Below, piece by piece: positions 8,102 through 15,625 of a DNA stretch of 21,604 nucleotides; within the stretch, counting starts at the first letter, position 1; every line of letters begins with the position of its first letter. The stretch is from positions 1 to 21,604 of the forward strand of contig CAMLSD010000086.1 of the NCBI GenBank assembly GCA_946482595.1, given 5' to 3'. This DNA is from an uncultured Comamonadaceae bacterium (GTDB lineage Bacteria; Pseudomonadota; Gammaproteobacteria; Burkholderiales; Burkholderiaceae). The position numbers were made by a program, and so were the translations under genes. The notes beneath the pieces were generated by a model, which was not told the DNA's origin, searched no databases, and worked only from the letters and a program-made list of their open reading frames with translations.

Positions 8102-8682
8102 CGCGCTTTCTCCTGGAGCTGCAACGTGCCCATCCTCTCGACCCACTCACCGGCAGCGTCCTGAACGATCTCGCGGAGGGTGAGCTCCGTTTCGCTGATG
8201 CTCGTGATCCGGCCATAGTTTTGGCCCATGTAGTCACCCACCTTGACTTGGTACAGGAGTTCATCCACTTTCAGCAGCGCATAAGGACGCCCCTGCTTCG
8301 AGACGCTGCCCACCATGGTCATGCTGTCCAGGGGATAGGCTTCAAGCGGCTCGCGTCGACGGTCCAGTTCGGCTGCAATCAGTGAATTCGGCTGCCGAGC
8401 CTCCAGCTTGAGGGCCACGGTCAGCTTCTGGGTTGAATATGGATCCACACCCTCAGCCGATGCGTAGGCCTGCGGATCGAACTTCTTGGGAGCCTCGAGT
8501 GGCCTGACCGTCGGCCGCACGGTGCGTTTCTGTTCTTCCATCCAGGCCTGCAGCTCGTCCTCCGGACTGCTGCATGCACTCATCAGCGTCAGGGCTCCGA
8601 TTCCCAGGACGAGCCATGCACCACGACACAGCGCCGCTGCGCCTGCCGGTGCATCGTGACGACGGGAAATGCGCGCAATCAT
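8098..8682 (-). CDS. pilP: Type IV pilus inner-membrane lipoprotein PilP
   Basis: PilP is the lipoprotein that connects the PilNO inner-membrane subcomplex to the secretin PilQ. The 194-residue protein has an N-terminal basic segment, a hydrophobic stretch and a lipobox LMSAC with Cys37 as the lipidated residue. It then has a flexible Pro-rich linker (about 50-80) and the C-terminal beta-rich HR domain, with MTMVGSVSKQGRPYALLKV and VGDYMGQNYGRITSI typical of the family. ATG 8682 overlaps the pilO stop as ATGA and has a GGAGG ribosome binding site nine bases upstream. Its own stop overlaps pilQ in the same manner. The 36-residue leader before Cys37 is longer than usual but still plausible. Confidence 0.95.
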   Translation of the reverse strand: MIARISRRHDAPAGAAALCRGAWLVLGIGALTLMSACSSPEDELQAWMEEQKRTVRPTVRPLEAPKKFDPQAYASAEGVDPYSTQKLTVALKLEARQPNSLIAAELDRRREPLEAYPLDSMTMVGSVSKQGRPYALLKVDELLYQVKVGDYMGQNYGRITSISETELTLREIVQDAAGEWVERMGTLQLQEKAR

Positions 8683-9386
8683 GGCTTCTTGCCTCCGGCC
8701 GCCGCCTTGGCGGCCGCGGCCGCCTTGCGTTGTTCTTCCACCTCAGCCTGGTCGAGGTAGCGGTAGGTCCGGGCCGTCGCGTCCATCGCCAGCGGTCCAT
8801 TGGGATCGCGATCGCGCTCCTTGCTCGCCAGCTCGATCACGAGTCCGTGCAGGGTCACGATGCGCGACAGGTTGCCGATGTCGGCGGTGAAGGACCCGAT
8901 GTCGTGGTACTTGCCAGTCACGCGGATCTGGATGGGCAACTCGGCGTAGTAATCCTTCACGACCACCTGGCCGGGCTTGAACAGTTCGAACTGCAATCCG
9001 CGGCCGATGCCCGCCTGATTGATGTCGGACAGCAGCGCGTCCATCTCGGCCTTGCCGGGCAGCTGCTTTTCAAGCTGGGTCACATACTCCTGCACCTGCA
9101 GCCGTTGCTTGCGCAGTTCACCGAGGTTGATGGCCTGCCCGAGCTTCGCGCGGTAGTCCTGCTTGAGCTGAGGCTCACGGTCACGTTCCATCTGGAGGTT
9201 GTCAGCCTCCTGCGTCAACAGAAGGAACCACCCGAGCACCACCACTGCAAGCGCGGCAGCGACCCAGGCAGCTGCCTTGGGCAGGATGGGCCACTGACCC
9301 GGTTGATTGGGGTCCAGCCCACGAAACTGGGAGACGATCTCGTCCGAGAACTGGGTGAGGTTGATGTTCAATGCAGTCTTGGCCAT
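8679..9386 (-). CDS. pilO: Type IV pilus inner-membrane protein PilO
   Basis: PilO pairs with PilN in the inner membrane to align the pilus motor with the secretin. ATG 9386 gives 235 residues and has GGGGA six bases upstream. The 26 in-frame residues before it are Arg-rich and unlike the family, so they are left out. The protein has a short cytoplasmic segment, one membrane helix (about 40-60, AAAWVAAALAVVVLGWFLLL), a coiled-coil region (about 62-110) and a periplasmic ferredoxin-like fold with LPIQIRVTGKYHDIGSF. The C-terminus is an Ala/Lys-rich tail (EEQRKAAAAAKAAAGGKKP). pilN ends 13 bases upstream and pilP overlaps downstream by four bases. Confidence 0.95.
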   Translation of the reverse strand: MAKTALNINLTQFSDEIVSQFRGLDPNQPGQWPILPKAAAWVAAALAVVVLGWFLLLTQEADNLQMERDREPQLKQDYRAKLGQAINLGELRKQRLQVQEYVTQLEKQLPGKAEMDALLSDINQAGIGRGLQFELFKPGQVVVKDYYAELPIQIRVTGKYHDIGSFTADIGNLSRIVTLHGLVIELASKERDRDPNGPLAMDATARTYRYLDQAEVEEQRKAAAAAKAAAGGKKP

Positions 9387-9399
9387 GCTGATTCCCCGC

Positions 9400-10056
9400 T
9401 CACGACTGCTTGGGTGCGGCAGCCGCCGGCGCCGGTGCAGGCGCCGAAGCCGCTCCGTCGGCACCCTCGGCAGACTGCGGACGTTTGAGGCTCACCTTCA
9501 TCGAAAACTCGAACAGGCGCTTCACTTCACGCTGGCGCGGCTGCCGGCTGTTGACGCGCGATTCTTCCTTCGGCAACTTGATCTCGAGCAGTTCCGGGCG
9601 CTCCAGCCACGTCGAACGGTAGGCTGTGTTGCGCAGGAATTCGGACACGCGCTCGTTGGTCTGGGCAATACCCGACACGGTGACGGTCTGCCCTTCCTGC
9701 TTGATCTGCGTGAGGTAGATGCCTTCCGGCGTGTGCCGCACGAGTTCGTTGAGCAGGTGCACCGGCACGTTGCGGTCGGTCTGGAGGTCCTCGACCGCCT
9801 TCTGGCGAGCCTTGAGGGCTTCGATCTCGGCACGCAGGTTGGCGATGTCCTTGATCTGGTCCTCGAGCTTGCGGATCTCGGACTGCAGGAAGTCATTGCG
9901 CTGCTGCTGGGACGCAATCATTTGCTGCAGCAAACCGTACCACAGCGCAACGATCAGCACGCCCCCGAGCGCAGCCAGCCCCAGCGCCGAGAAGAACGCC
10001 TGGCGGCGCCGCTTGCGCTTTTCTTCCCGGTGGGGCAGCAGGTTGATCAGGATCAT
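9400..10056 (-). CDS. pilN: Type IV pilus inner-membrane protein PilN
   Basis: PilN binds cytoplasmic PilM through its conserved N-terminus and pairs with PilO in the periplasm. ATG 10056 starts the hallmark MILINLLPHREEKRK, which docks on PilM, and overlaps the pilM stop as ATGA with GGAGG eight bases upstream. The protein has 218 residues: a basic cytoplasmic tail, one membrane helix (about 22-44), a coiled coil (about 50-90) and a periplasmic domain with PEGIYLTQIKQEGQTVTVSG. The last 25 residues are Ala/Pro-rich (GAASAPAPAPAAAAPKQS) and probably disordered. A frame extension to 10086 lies inside pilM and is rejected. Confidence 0.95.
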   Translation of the reverse strand: MILINLLPHREEKRKRRRQAFFSALGLAALGGVLIVALWYGLLQQMIASQQQRNDFLQSEIRKLEDQIKDIANLRAEIEALKARQKAVEDLQTDRNVPVHLLNELVRHTPEGIYLTQIKQEGQTVTVSGIAQTNERVSEFLRNTAYRSTWLERPELLEIKLPKEESRVNSRQPRQREVKRLFEFSMKVSLKRPQSAEGADGAASAPAPAPAAAAPKQS

Positions 10057-11132
10057 TGCAGGAACCTCCGCATCGCGAGCCCGCAAGCCGTGAGATAGGA
10101 AGGCGCCTCGCGCCGCAGCTTGCTTTCACGCACGCTGGAGCCAAGCTTCATGCCTTCAAAGGGGTTGACGATCATCGACGCAAAACCGGTCTGCTCGGTG
10201 ACCCGCTCCTTCAGCCCGGGCAGTGCCGCACTGCCACCGGCCAGCATCACGTAGTGCACCTTGTGGTGGGGGGTGCTGGTGAAGAAGTACTGCAATGCCC
10301 GGCCGACTTCCTGGGCCAGGCTGTCGACAAACGGGTTCAGGATGGACTGCTCGTAGTCTTCGGGCAGGTCACCGGCCAGCTTCTTCTGCTCGGCCTCCTC
10401 GAACGAAAAGCCGTACTGGCGCGAGATTAGCTGGGTGAGCTGCGTGCCGCCAAACGCCTGATCGCGGTCGTACAGCATTTCATCCTCGCGCAGGACCTTG
10501 AGGCTGGTGGTCTCGGCGCCGATCTCGAACAGCGCCACCAGCGAGTCCTTGCCCTCGTTGGGCAGGGAGGTGATGATCCGGCCGACCGCGAGGCGCGATG
10601 CATAGGACTCGATGTCGAGCACGACCGGTTTCAGGCCCGCCGCCTCGGCCAGGCCTTGACGGTCCTGGACGCGGTCCTTGCGGGACGCGGCGATCAGCAC
10701 CTCGACGTCACCGACGGACGTGGGGCTGGGGCCGGCGATGCAGAAGTCGAGGCTGACCTCATCAAGCGAAAACGGGATGTACTGGTTGGCCTCGGACTCG
10801 ACCTGCATCTCGAGTTCTTCCTCGCGCAGGCCGGCAGGCAGCATGATCTTCTTGGTGATCACCGATGACTGCGGCATGGCCATGGCCACGTTCTTGGTGC
10901 GGGTGCCGCTCTTGACGACCACCCGGCGCACCGCATCGGCGACCTCGTCGAACTTCTCGATCTGGCCGTCTGTGATCCAGCCTTTCTCGAAACTTTCCGT
11001 CGCAAAGCGTTCCACGGTGTATTCACCGGAGGCCGTCTGCCCCAGTTCGACAAGCTTCACACTGGACGAACTGATGTCCAGTCCGACAAGCGGCTGATGC
11101 TTGCGGCCTAACAAAACATCAAGGAAGCTCAC
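10053..11132 (-). CDS. pilM: Type IV pilus assembly ATPase-like protein PilM
   Basis: PilM is a cytoplasmic actin-like (FtsA fold) protein that binds the PilN N-terminus and links the pilus motor to the membrane complex. The N-terminal VGLDISSSSVKLVEL is the phosphate-binding loop, and FEIGAETTSLKVL and VMLAGGSAALPGLKERV are further actin-fold nucleotide motifs. I choose the GTG at 11132 (359 residues, starting MSFLDVLLGRK) because GGGAG lies five bases upstream. The upstream TTG at 11144 has no ribosome binding site, and the nearby ATG at 11137 is out of frame. It is the first gene of the pilMNOPQ operon and is divergent from ponA, a conserved arrangement in beta- and gammaproteobacteria. 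Confidence 0.95.
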   Translation of the reverse strand: MSFLDVLLGRKHQPLVGLDISSSSVKLVELGQTASGEYTVERFATESFEKGWITDGQIEKFDEVADAVRRVVVKSGTRTKNVAMAMPQSSVITKKIMLPAGLREEELEMQVESEANQYIPFSLDEVSLDFCIAGPSPTSVGDVEVLIAASRKDRVQDRQGLAEAAGLKPVVLDIESYASRLAVGRIITSLPNEGKDSLVALFEIGAETTSLKVLREDEMLYDRDQAFGGTQLTQLISRQYGFSFEEAEQKKLAGDLPEDYEQSILNPFVDSLAQEVGRALQYFFTSTPHHKVHYVMLAGGSAALPGLKERVTEQTGFASMIVNPFEGMKLGSSVRESKLRREAPSYLTACGLAMRRFLQ

Positions 11133-11168
11133 GCCATCTCCCAACGCGCAAAGGTGTGCGCCGGATTG

Positions 11169-11198
11169 TTAATAAGTTACTTCAATGCTAGCAGTAAA
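11169..11198 (-). promoter_or_regulatory. Possible pilM operon promoter
   Basis: On the minus strand TTTACT (11193-11198) and TATTAA (11169-11174) are spaced by 18 bp and each matches four of six consensus positions. The predicted start near 11162 would leave a leader of about 30 nt containing the GGGAG site of pilM. The area is notably AT-rich for this genome. This is a weak call by eye, and I saw no sigma-54 signature. Confidence 0.3.
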
Positions 11199-11365
11199 GC
11201 CCTTGAGCAAGAAAGATTTTTTCACGGTTTGGGCGTTTGTTTACGTTGCCGAAAACCGACGCGGAAAGCCCGATTTGGGGTCAACCCTAGGCCACCCCGG
11301 GATATTGAAACAACCTGTGTCGAAACCCCTGCGGAGCGGGATCGGAAGCGGCGCGACCTGCTTCC

Positions 11366-11371
11366 TATAAT
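11366..11371 (+). promoter_or_regulatory. ponA promoter -10 box (TATAAT)
   Basis: A perfect TATAAT lies 24 bases before the ponA ATG, predicting a start near 11378 and a leader of about 18 nt. No good -35 hexamer is seen 16-18 bp upstream. The rest of the 263-bp pilM-ponA spacer holds a loose inverted repeat, CGGTTT (11225-11230) and AAACCG (11253-11258), and nothing else I can name. Confidence 0.6.
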
Positions 11372-11395
11372 GGGTCGACCAAGCCTGAGAACTCC

Positions 11396-13756
11396 ATGAC
11401 CGACGCTGACCGGAATACACCCCGATCCCCCCTGCGAGCCGCCTTGCCCGCCTGGGCCCGCTGGCCCGTGACCGTGATCGGCTGGGCCGTCGGCCTGGCG
11501 CTGGCCGGCACCGTTGCCGTTGCCATGCTGGTGGCCACGGCGTTGGCGGTGGCCTATCCGAACCTGCCGGAGCTCAGCGGGCTGATGGACTACCGCCCCA
11601 AGCTGCCGATGCGGGTGTATTCGGCCGACAACGTGCTGATCGGCGAGTTCGGCGAAGAGCGCCGCCGTTTCATGCCGGTGCAGCAGATCCCCAAGGTCAT
11701 GAAGGAGGCCGTGCTGGCCATCGAGGACGCCCGCTTCTACGAGCACAGCGGTGTCGACTACGTCGGCGTGATCCGTGCCGGTCTGGCCAACTTCGGCGAG
11801 TCGCGCAGCCAGGGGGCCTCGACCATCACGATGCAGGTCGCGCGCAACTTCTACCTGTCGTCCGAGAAGACCTTCACCCGCAAGATCTACGAGATCCTGC
11901 TGGCGCTCAAGATCGAAAGCCTGCTCACCAAGGATCAGATCCTCGAGCTGTACATGAATCAGATCTTCCTGGGGCAACGGGCCTACGGCTTTGCCGCCGC
12001 CAGCGAAACCTACTTCGGCAAGCCGCTGAAGGACATCACGATCGCCGAGGCGGCGATGCTCGCCGGGCTGCCGAAGGCCCCGTCGGCCTACAACCCGATC
12101 GCCAACCCGAAGCGCGCGCAGATCCGCCAGCAGTACATCATCGACCGCATGCTCGAAAACGGGTTCATCACGCCCGAGCAGCACGAGGCGGCCAAGGCCC
12201 AGGTGCTGCGCTATCGCCAGAACGCCCCGCTGCCGGTGCATGCCGAGTACGTGGCCGAAAGTGTGCGCCAACTTGTTCACAGCCAGTACGGCGACGAGGC
12301 CTACACCCGGGGCCTGAATGTGCACACCTCGGTGCGCTCGGCCGAGCAGATGGTGGCCTACCGGGCGCTGCGCAAGGGCATCCTCGACTACGAGCGCCGC
12401 CAGTTCTACCGTGGACCCGAGGGCTACATCAACCTGCCAGACAACACCAAGGACCTCGATGCCCGGGTGGCCGAAGCCCTGGTCGACTACCCGGACAACG
12501 ATGAAGTGCGCGCCGCTGTCGCGCTGGAGGCCGGTCCGAAGAAGGTCGTGGCCATGCTGCAGAGCGGCGAAACCATCACGGTGACCGGCAACGGGCTGAA
12601 GCCGGTGCAGTCGGGCCTGTCCGAGCGTGCCAACCCCAAGATCCAGATCCGCCCGGGTGCCGTGATCCGCATGGTGAAGGACGCCAAGGGCGACTGGGCG
12701 GTGACCCAGTTGCCGGAAGTCGAGGGTGCGCTGGTCTCGCTCGACCCGCGCACCGGCGAGATCCGCTCGATGGTGGGCGGGTTCGACTTCGCAAAGAACA
12801 AGTTCAACCACGTGACCCAGGCCTGGCGGCAGCCCGGTTCGAGCTTCAAGCCCTTCATCTACTCGGCTGCGCTCGAGAAGGGCTTCATGCCGGCCACGGT
12901 CGTGAACGACGCACCGCTGTTCTTCAACGCCGGCTCCACCGGCAGCCAGCCCTGGGAGCCCAAGAACTACGACGGCACCTTCGATGGCCCGATGTCGCTG
13001 CGCCGCGGCCTGGCGAAGTCGAAGAACATGATCTCAATTCGCATCCTGCAAGCCATAGACCCCAGCTATGGTCAGCAATGGGTGACGCGCTTCGGCTTCG
13101 ACGCCGACAAACACCCGGCCTACCTGACGATGGCACTCGGCGCCGGTTCGGTGACGCCGATGCAGATGGCAACCGCCTACGCCGTGTTTGCCAATGGCGG
13201 CTACCGCGTCGAGCCCTACCTCGTGACACGCATCACCGACAGCAAGGGCAAGGTGCTGGTCGAGCCCAAGCCGGTCGAGCTCGACGAAAGCATGCGCGTG
13301 ATCGACGCCCGCAATGCCTTCGTGATGACCAGCCTGCTGCAGGAAGTGACCCGCAGCGGCACGGCCGCACGGGCCCAGAGCACACTCAAGCGCCAGGACA
13401 TCTATGGCAAGACCGGCACGACCAACGATGCAATGGACGCCTGGTTCGCGGGTTACCAGGCCGGCCTGGTGGGTGTCGTCTGGATCGGCTACGACACACC
13501 GCGCAAACTGGGTGATCGCGAGACCGGTGGCGGCCTGTCACTGCCGGTCTGGATCGACTACATGAGCCATGCGCTCAAGGAACTGCCGGTCAAGGAACCG
13601 GCTGTGCCCGAGGGGGTGGTGAACATCGCCGGCGAATGGTTCTACGACGAATACTCGCACGGTGGCGCCGTCAGCAGCCTCGGCCTGGAAGACAAGACGC
13701 CCGTGGCACCGTCCGAAGAAGAACGGCGCGGCATCCTTGACCTGTTCCGTAACTGA
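11396..13756 (+). CDS. ponA: Penicillin-binding protein 1A (bifunctional transglycosylase/transpeptidase)
   Basis: A class A penicillin-binding protein (786 residues), also called mrcA, that polymerises and crosslinks peptidoglycan in the periplasm. It has a cytoplasmic tail, a membrane anchor (about 25-53) and a GT51 transglycosylase domain. In that domain the catalytic glutamate is Glu110 (AIEDARFYEHSGVD), followed by GASTITMQVARNFYL, ELYMNQIFLGQRAYG and EAAMLAGLPKAPSAYNP. An OB-like insertion (about 300-430) typical of PBP1A follows. The transpeptidase domain has Ser482 in GSSFKP (SxxK), SKN at 542-544 and KTG at 672-674. ATG 11396 follows a TATAAT by 24 bases and has a weak GAGA site. It is divergent from pilM and convergent with cyaY, whose stop is 18 bases away. 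Confidence 0.97.
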   Translation: MTDADRNTPRSPLRAALPAWARWPVTVIGWAVGLALAGTVAVAMLVATALAVAYPNLPELSGLMDYRPKLPMRVYSADNVLIGEFGEERRRFMPVQQIPKVMKEAVLAIEDARFYEHSGVDYVGVIRAGLANFGESRSQGASTITMQVARNFYLSSEKTFTRKIYEILLALKIESLLTKDQILELYMNQIFLGQRAYGFAAASETYFGKPLKDITIAEAAMLAGLPKAPSAYNPIANPKRAQIRQQYIIDRMLENGFITPEQHEAAKAQVLRYRQNAPLPVHAEYVAESVRQLVHSQYGDEAYTRGLNVHTSVRSAEQMVAYRALRKGILDYERRQFYRGPEGYINLPDNTKDLDARVAEALVDYPDNDEVRAAVALEAGPKKVVAMLQSGETITVTGNGLKPVQSGLSERANPKIQIRPGAVIRMVKDAKGDWAVTQLPEVEGALVSLDPRTGEIRSMVGGFDFAKNKFNHVTQAWRQPGSSFKPFIYSAALEKGFMPATVVNDAPLFFNAGSTGSQPWEPKNYDGTFDGPMSLRRGLAKSKNMISIRILQAIDPSYGQQWVTRFGFDADKHPAYLTMALGAGSVTPMQMATAYAVFANGGYRVEPYLVTRITDSKGKVLVEPKPVELDESMRVIDARNAFVMTSLLQEVTRSGTAARAQSTLKRQDIYGKTGTTNDAMDAWFAGYQAGLVGVVWIGYDTPRKLGDRETGGGLSLPVWIDYMSHALKELPVKEPAVPEGVVNIAGEWFYDEYSHGGAVSSLGLEDKTPVAPSEEERRGILDLFRN

Positions 13757-13774
13757 CCGGAAGCAGGCCGTCGT

Positions 13775-14137
13775 TCAGGACACGCCGGCTGGGGCGAAAC
13801 GCACCGGCCGGCCCGCCTGCTCGGTCGCGCAGCGCGACAGCGCGTCGAAGAGTTCTTCGGACGTGCGGGTGTCGAGCCAACGGCCGTCGACATGGCGGTA
13901 ATGGTGGCCGCCGCTGCGCGCGGCCAGCCAGATCTCGTGCAAGGGCGGCTGGGTGTTGAGGATCAGCTTGCTGCCGTTGGGCAGTGTCATCTCGAGCAGG
14001 CCGCCGGTGCGGCTGCTGTCGATGTCGATCACGTCGTGCTGGAGCATGTCGTCCACCTGGGCCTCCACGCTGGCCAGCACCGCCTGGCTGAGCCGGTGGT
14101 AGTCGCTGTCGCTCAGGGCTGTGGGTTCAGGGGTCAT
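13775..14137 (-). CDS. cyaY: Iron-sulfur cluster assembly protein CyaY (frataxin)
   Basis: Bacterial frataxin, an iron-binding regulator of Fe-S cluster assembly on IscS/IscU in the cytoplasm. The 120-residue protein matches the family length. It has an acidic N-terminal helix (SVEAQVDDMLQHDVIDID) that binds iron and the IscS complex, and the signature NGSKLILNTQPPLHEIWLA followed by SGGHHYRH on the beta sheet. The ATG at 14137 lies only 18 bases from the divergent lptM start, so its promoter must overlap lptM coding sequence. It is convergent with ponA. Placement of cyaY divergent from lptM is conserved from Enterobacteria to Pseudomonas. Confidence 0.95.
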   Translation of the reverse strand: MTPEPTALSDSDYHRLSQAVLASVEAQVDDMLQHDVIDIDSSRTGGLLEMTLPNGSKLILNTQPPLHEIWLAARSGGHHYRHVDGRWLDTRTSEELFDALSRCATEQAGRPVRFAPAGVS

Positions 14138-14143
14138 CGCCGA

Positions 14144-14149
14144 TAGAAT
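14144..14149 (+). promoter_or_regulatory. Candidate -10 box for lptM-lysA (possible leaderless transcript)
   Basis: TAGAAT (five of six consensus) lies six bases before the lptM ATG, so a start seven bases downstream of it falls on the A of the ATG. No Shine-Dalgarno sequence precedes the ATG, and no good -35 is visible. This would make the lptM-lysA mRNA leaderless. Confidence 0.4.
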
Positions 14150-14155
14150 CCGTGA

Positions 14156-14338
14156 ATGTCGAAACGGGCCACGATTCTATTCCTCGCGCTTTGCCCGCTG
14201 CTGGGAGCAACCCTGGTCGCATGCGGGCAGAAGGGCGCGCTGTACCTGCCGACCGCCCCCGCGAAGGGCCAGTCTGCTCCCGCGCCGGTGGCGCCTGGCG
14301 CCTCGACCCCCACCGCTTCCCCTTCCGCCACACGATGA
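14156..14338 (+). CDS. lptM: Small lipoprotein LptM (YifL family), LPS translocon maturation
   Basis: A 60-residue lipoprotein with a basic start, a hydrophobic segment and a lipobox LVAC with Cys23. It is followed by GQKGALYLP, the hallmark of the LptM/YifL family, which in E. coli helps oxidative maturation of the LptD/LptE outer-membrane LPS translocon. The remainder is an Ala/Pro/Ser-rich tail. The ATG has no ribosome binding site and may sit at the transcript's 5' end. Its TGA overlaps the lysA start as ATGA. Small size, lipobox and location between cyaY and lysA (as in Pseudomonas, where it is named lppL) all agree. Confidence 0.88.
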   Translation: MSKRATILFLALCPLLGATLVACGQKGALYLPTAPAKGQSAPAPVAPGASTPTASPSATR

Positions 14339-15609
14339 AACTGCCCGGTTCCCCTTTTCTGGCCTGGCGTGGCCAGGAGCTGTTCCTCGAGGACTGCTCG
14401 CTGAACGAACTTGCCGCCCGCTTCGGCACGCCCCTGTACGTGTATTCGCGCGGCGCCATGCTCGCCGCACTCGCCCCTTACCAGCGCGCGCTGGCCGGCC
14501 GCCGCCACCAGCTCTGCTACGCGATGAAAGCCAATTCGAACCTGGCCGTGCTGCAGACCTTCGCGCAGGCCGGTTGCGGCTTCGACATCGTCTCGGGCGG
14601 TGAGCTGGAACGCGTGCTTGCTGCGGGTGCCGACCCGGCAACGGTCGTGTTCTCCGGCGTGGGCAAGACCCGGCGCGAGATGCGGCAGGCACTGGACGCC
14701 GGCGTGATGTGCTTCAACGTCGAGAGCGAGGCCGAACTCGAGGTGCTGTCGGCCGTGGCCAGCGCGGCCGGGCGCACCGCCCACGTCAGCCTGCGCGTCA
14801 ACCCCGACGTCGACGCCGGCACCCACCCCTACATCTCCACCGGGCTGAAGGGCAACAAGTTCGGTGTGGCCCACGATCGGGCCGTCGACACCTACCTACG
14901 TGCAGCAGCCCTGCCCGGGCTGCAGGTCGTCGGCATCGACTGCCACATCGGCTCGCAGATCACCGAGATCGGGCCTTACCTGGACGCGCTGGACCGGGTG
15001 CTCGACCTCGTCGAGGCGGTCGAATCCCGCGGCCTGTCCATCGATCACATCGACATGGGTGGTGGCCTGGGGATCACCTACACCGACGAGCAACCGCCGG
15101 GTGCGGACGAGCTGATCGCACAGATGCTGGCACGCATCGACGCGCGCGGCCACGGTCACCGCAAGATCCTGCTGGAGCCGGGCCGCTCGCTGGTGGGCAA
15201 TGCCGGGGTGCTGCTGACCGAGGTGCTCTACCTGAAGCCCGGCGCCGAAAAGAACTTCTGCATCGTCGATGCAGCCATGAACGACCTGATGCGCCCGGCC
15301 ATGTACGAGGCCTGGATGGCCATGGCCCCCTGCGTGCAGCGCGACGAAGCGGCCGTGACGTATGACGTCGTCGGGCCGGTGTGTGAATCGGGCGACTGGC
15401 TCGGGCGTGACCGGAGCCTCGCGGTGCACCCCGGCGACCGCATTGCCGTGCTGTCGGCCGGTGCCTACGGCATGGCGATGGCCAGCAACTACAACACCCG
15501 GGCACGCGCCGCCGAGGTGATGGTCGATGGCCAGCGCGCCCACCTGATCCGCGAGCGCGAGTCGATCACCGACCTGCTGCGCAACGAACGCCTGATATCT
15601 GGCGCCTGA
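14335..15609 (+). CDS. lysA: Diaminopimelate decarboxylase
   Basis: LysA decarboxylates meso-diaminopimelate to L-lysine, the last step of lysine synthesis, using PLP. The protein (424 residues) has the PLP lysine Lys65 in CYAMKANSN, His204 in HIGSQITE, the phosphate-binding GGG at 242-244 (MGGGLGI), EPGRSLVGNAG at 281-291, and CESGDWLGRDR with the active-site Cys350. ATG 14335 overlaps the lptM stop as ATGA and has no separate ribosome binding site, so translation is probably coupled. The longer frame back to 14152 is the shadow of lptM and is not used. It is convergent with rlmI, 16 bases between stops. dapF, supplying its substrate, lies about 3 kb away on the other strand. Confidence 0.97.
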   Translation: MKLPGSPFLAWRGQELFLEDCSLNELAARFGTPLYVYSRGAMLAALAPYQRALAGRRHQLCYAMKANSNLAVLQTFAQAGCGFDIVSGGELERVLAAGADPATVVFSGVGKTRREMRQALDAGVMCFNVESEAELEVLSAVASAAGRTAHVSLRVNPDVDAGTHPYISTGLKGNKFGVAHDRAVDTYLRAAALPGLQVVGIDCHIGSQITEIGPYLDALDRVLDLVEAVESRGLSIDHIDMGGGLGITYTDEQPPGADELIAQMLARIDARGHGHRKILLEPGRSLVGNAGVLLTEVLYLKPGAEKNFCIVDAAMNDLMRPAMYEAWMAMAPCVQRDEAAVTYDVVGPVCESGDWLGRDRSLAVHPGDRIAVLSAGAYGMAMASNYNTRARAAEVMVDGQRAHLIRERESITDLLRNERLISGA

Positions 15610-15625
15610 TCGCCCCGCCAGGGCC

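Noticed and set aside
11133..11144. TTG at 11144 as pilM start
   Set aside because: It lacks a ribosome binding site, whereas GTG 11132 has GGGAG five bases upstream and fits the family N-terminus.
11222..12811. 529-codon open frame on minus, opposite ponA
   Set aside because: ponA carries all transglycosylase and transpeptidase motifs; the antisense frame is His/Gly-rich with no family features.
13757..13774. Terminator between convergent ponA and cyaY, and likewise at 15610-15625 between lysA and rlmI
   Set aside because: The spacers are only 16-18 bases and hold no inverted repeat followed by a T-run.
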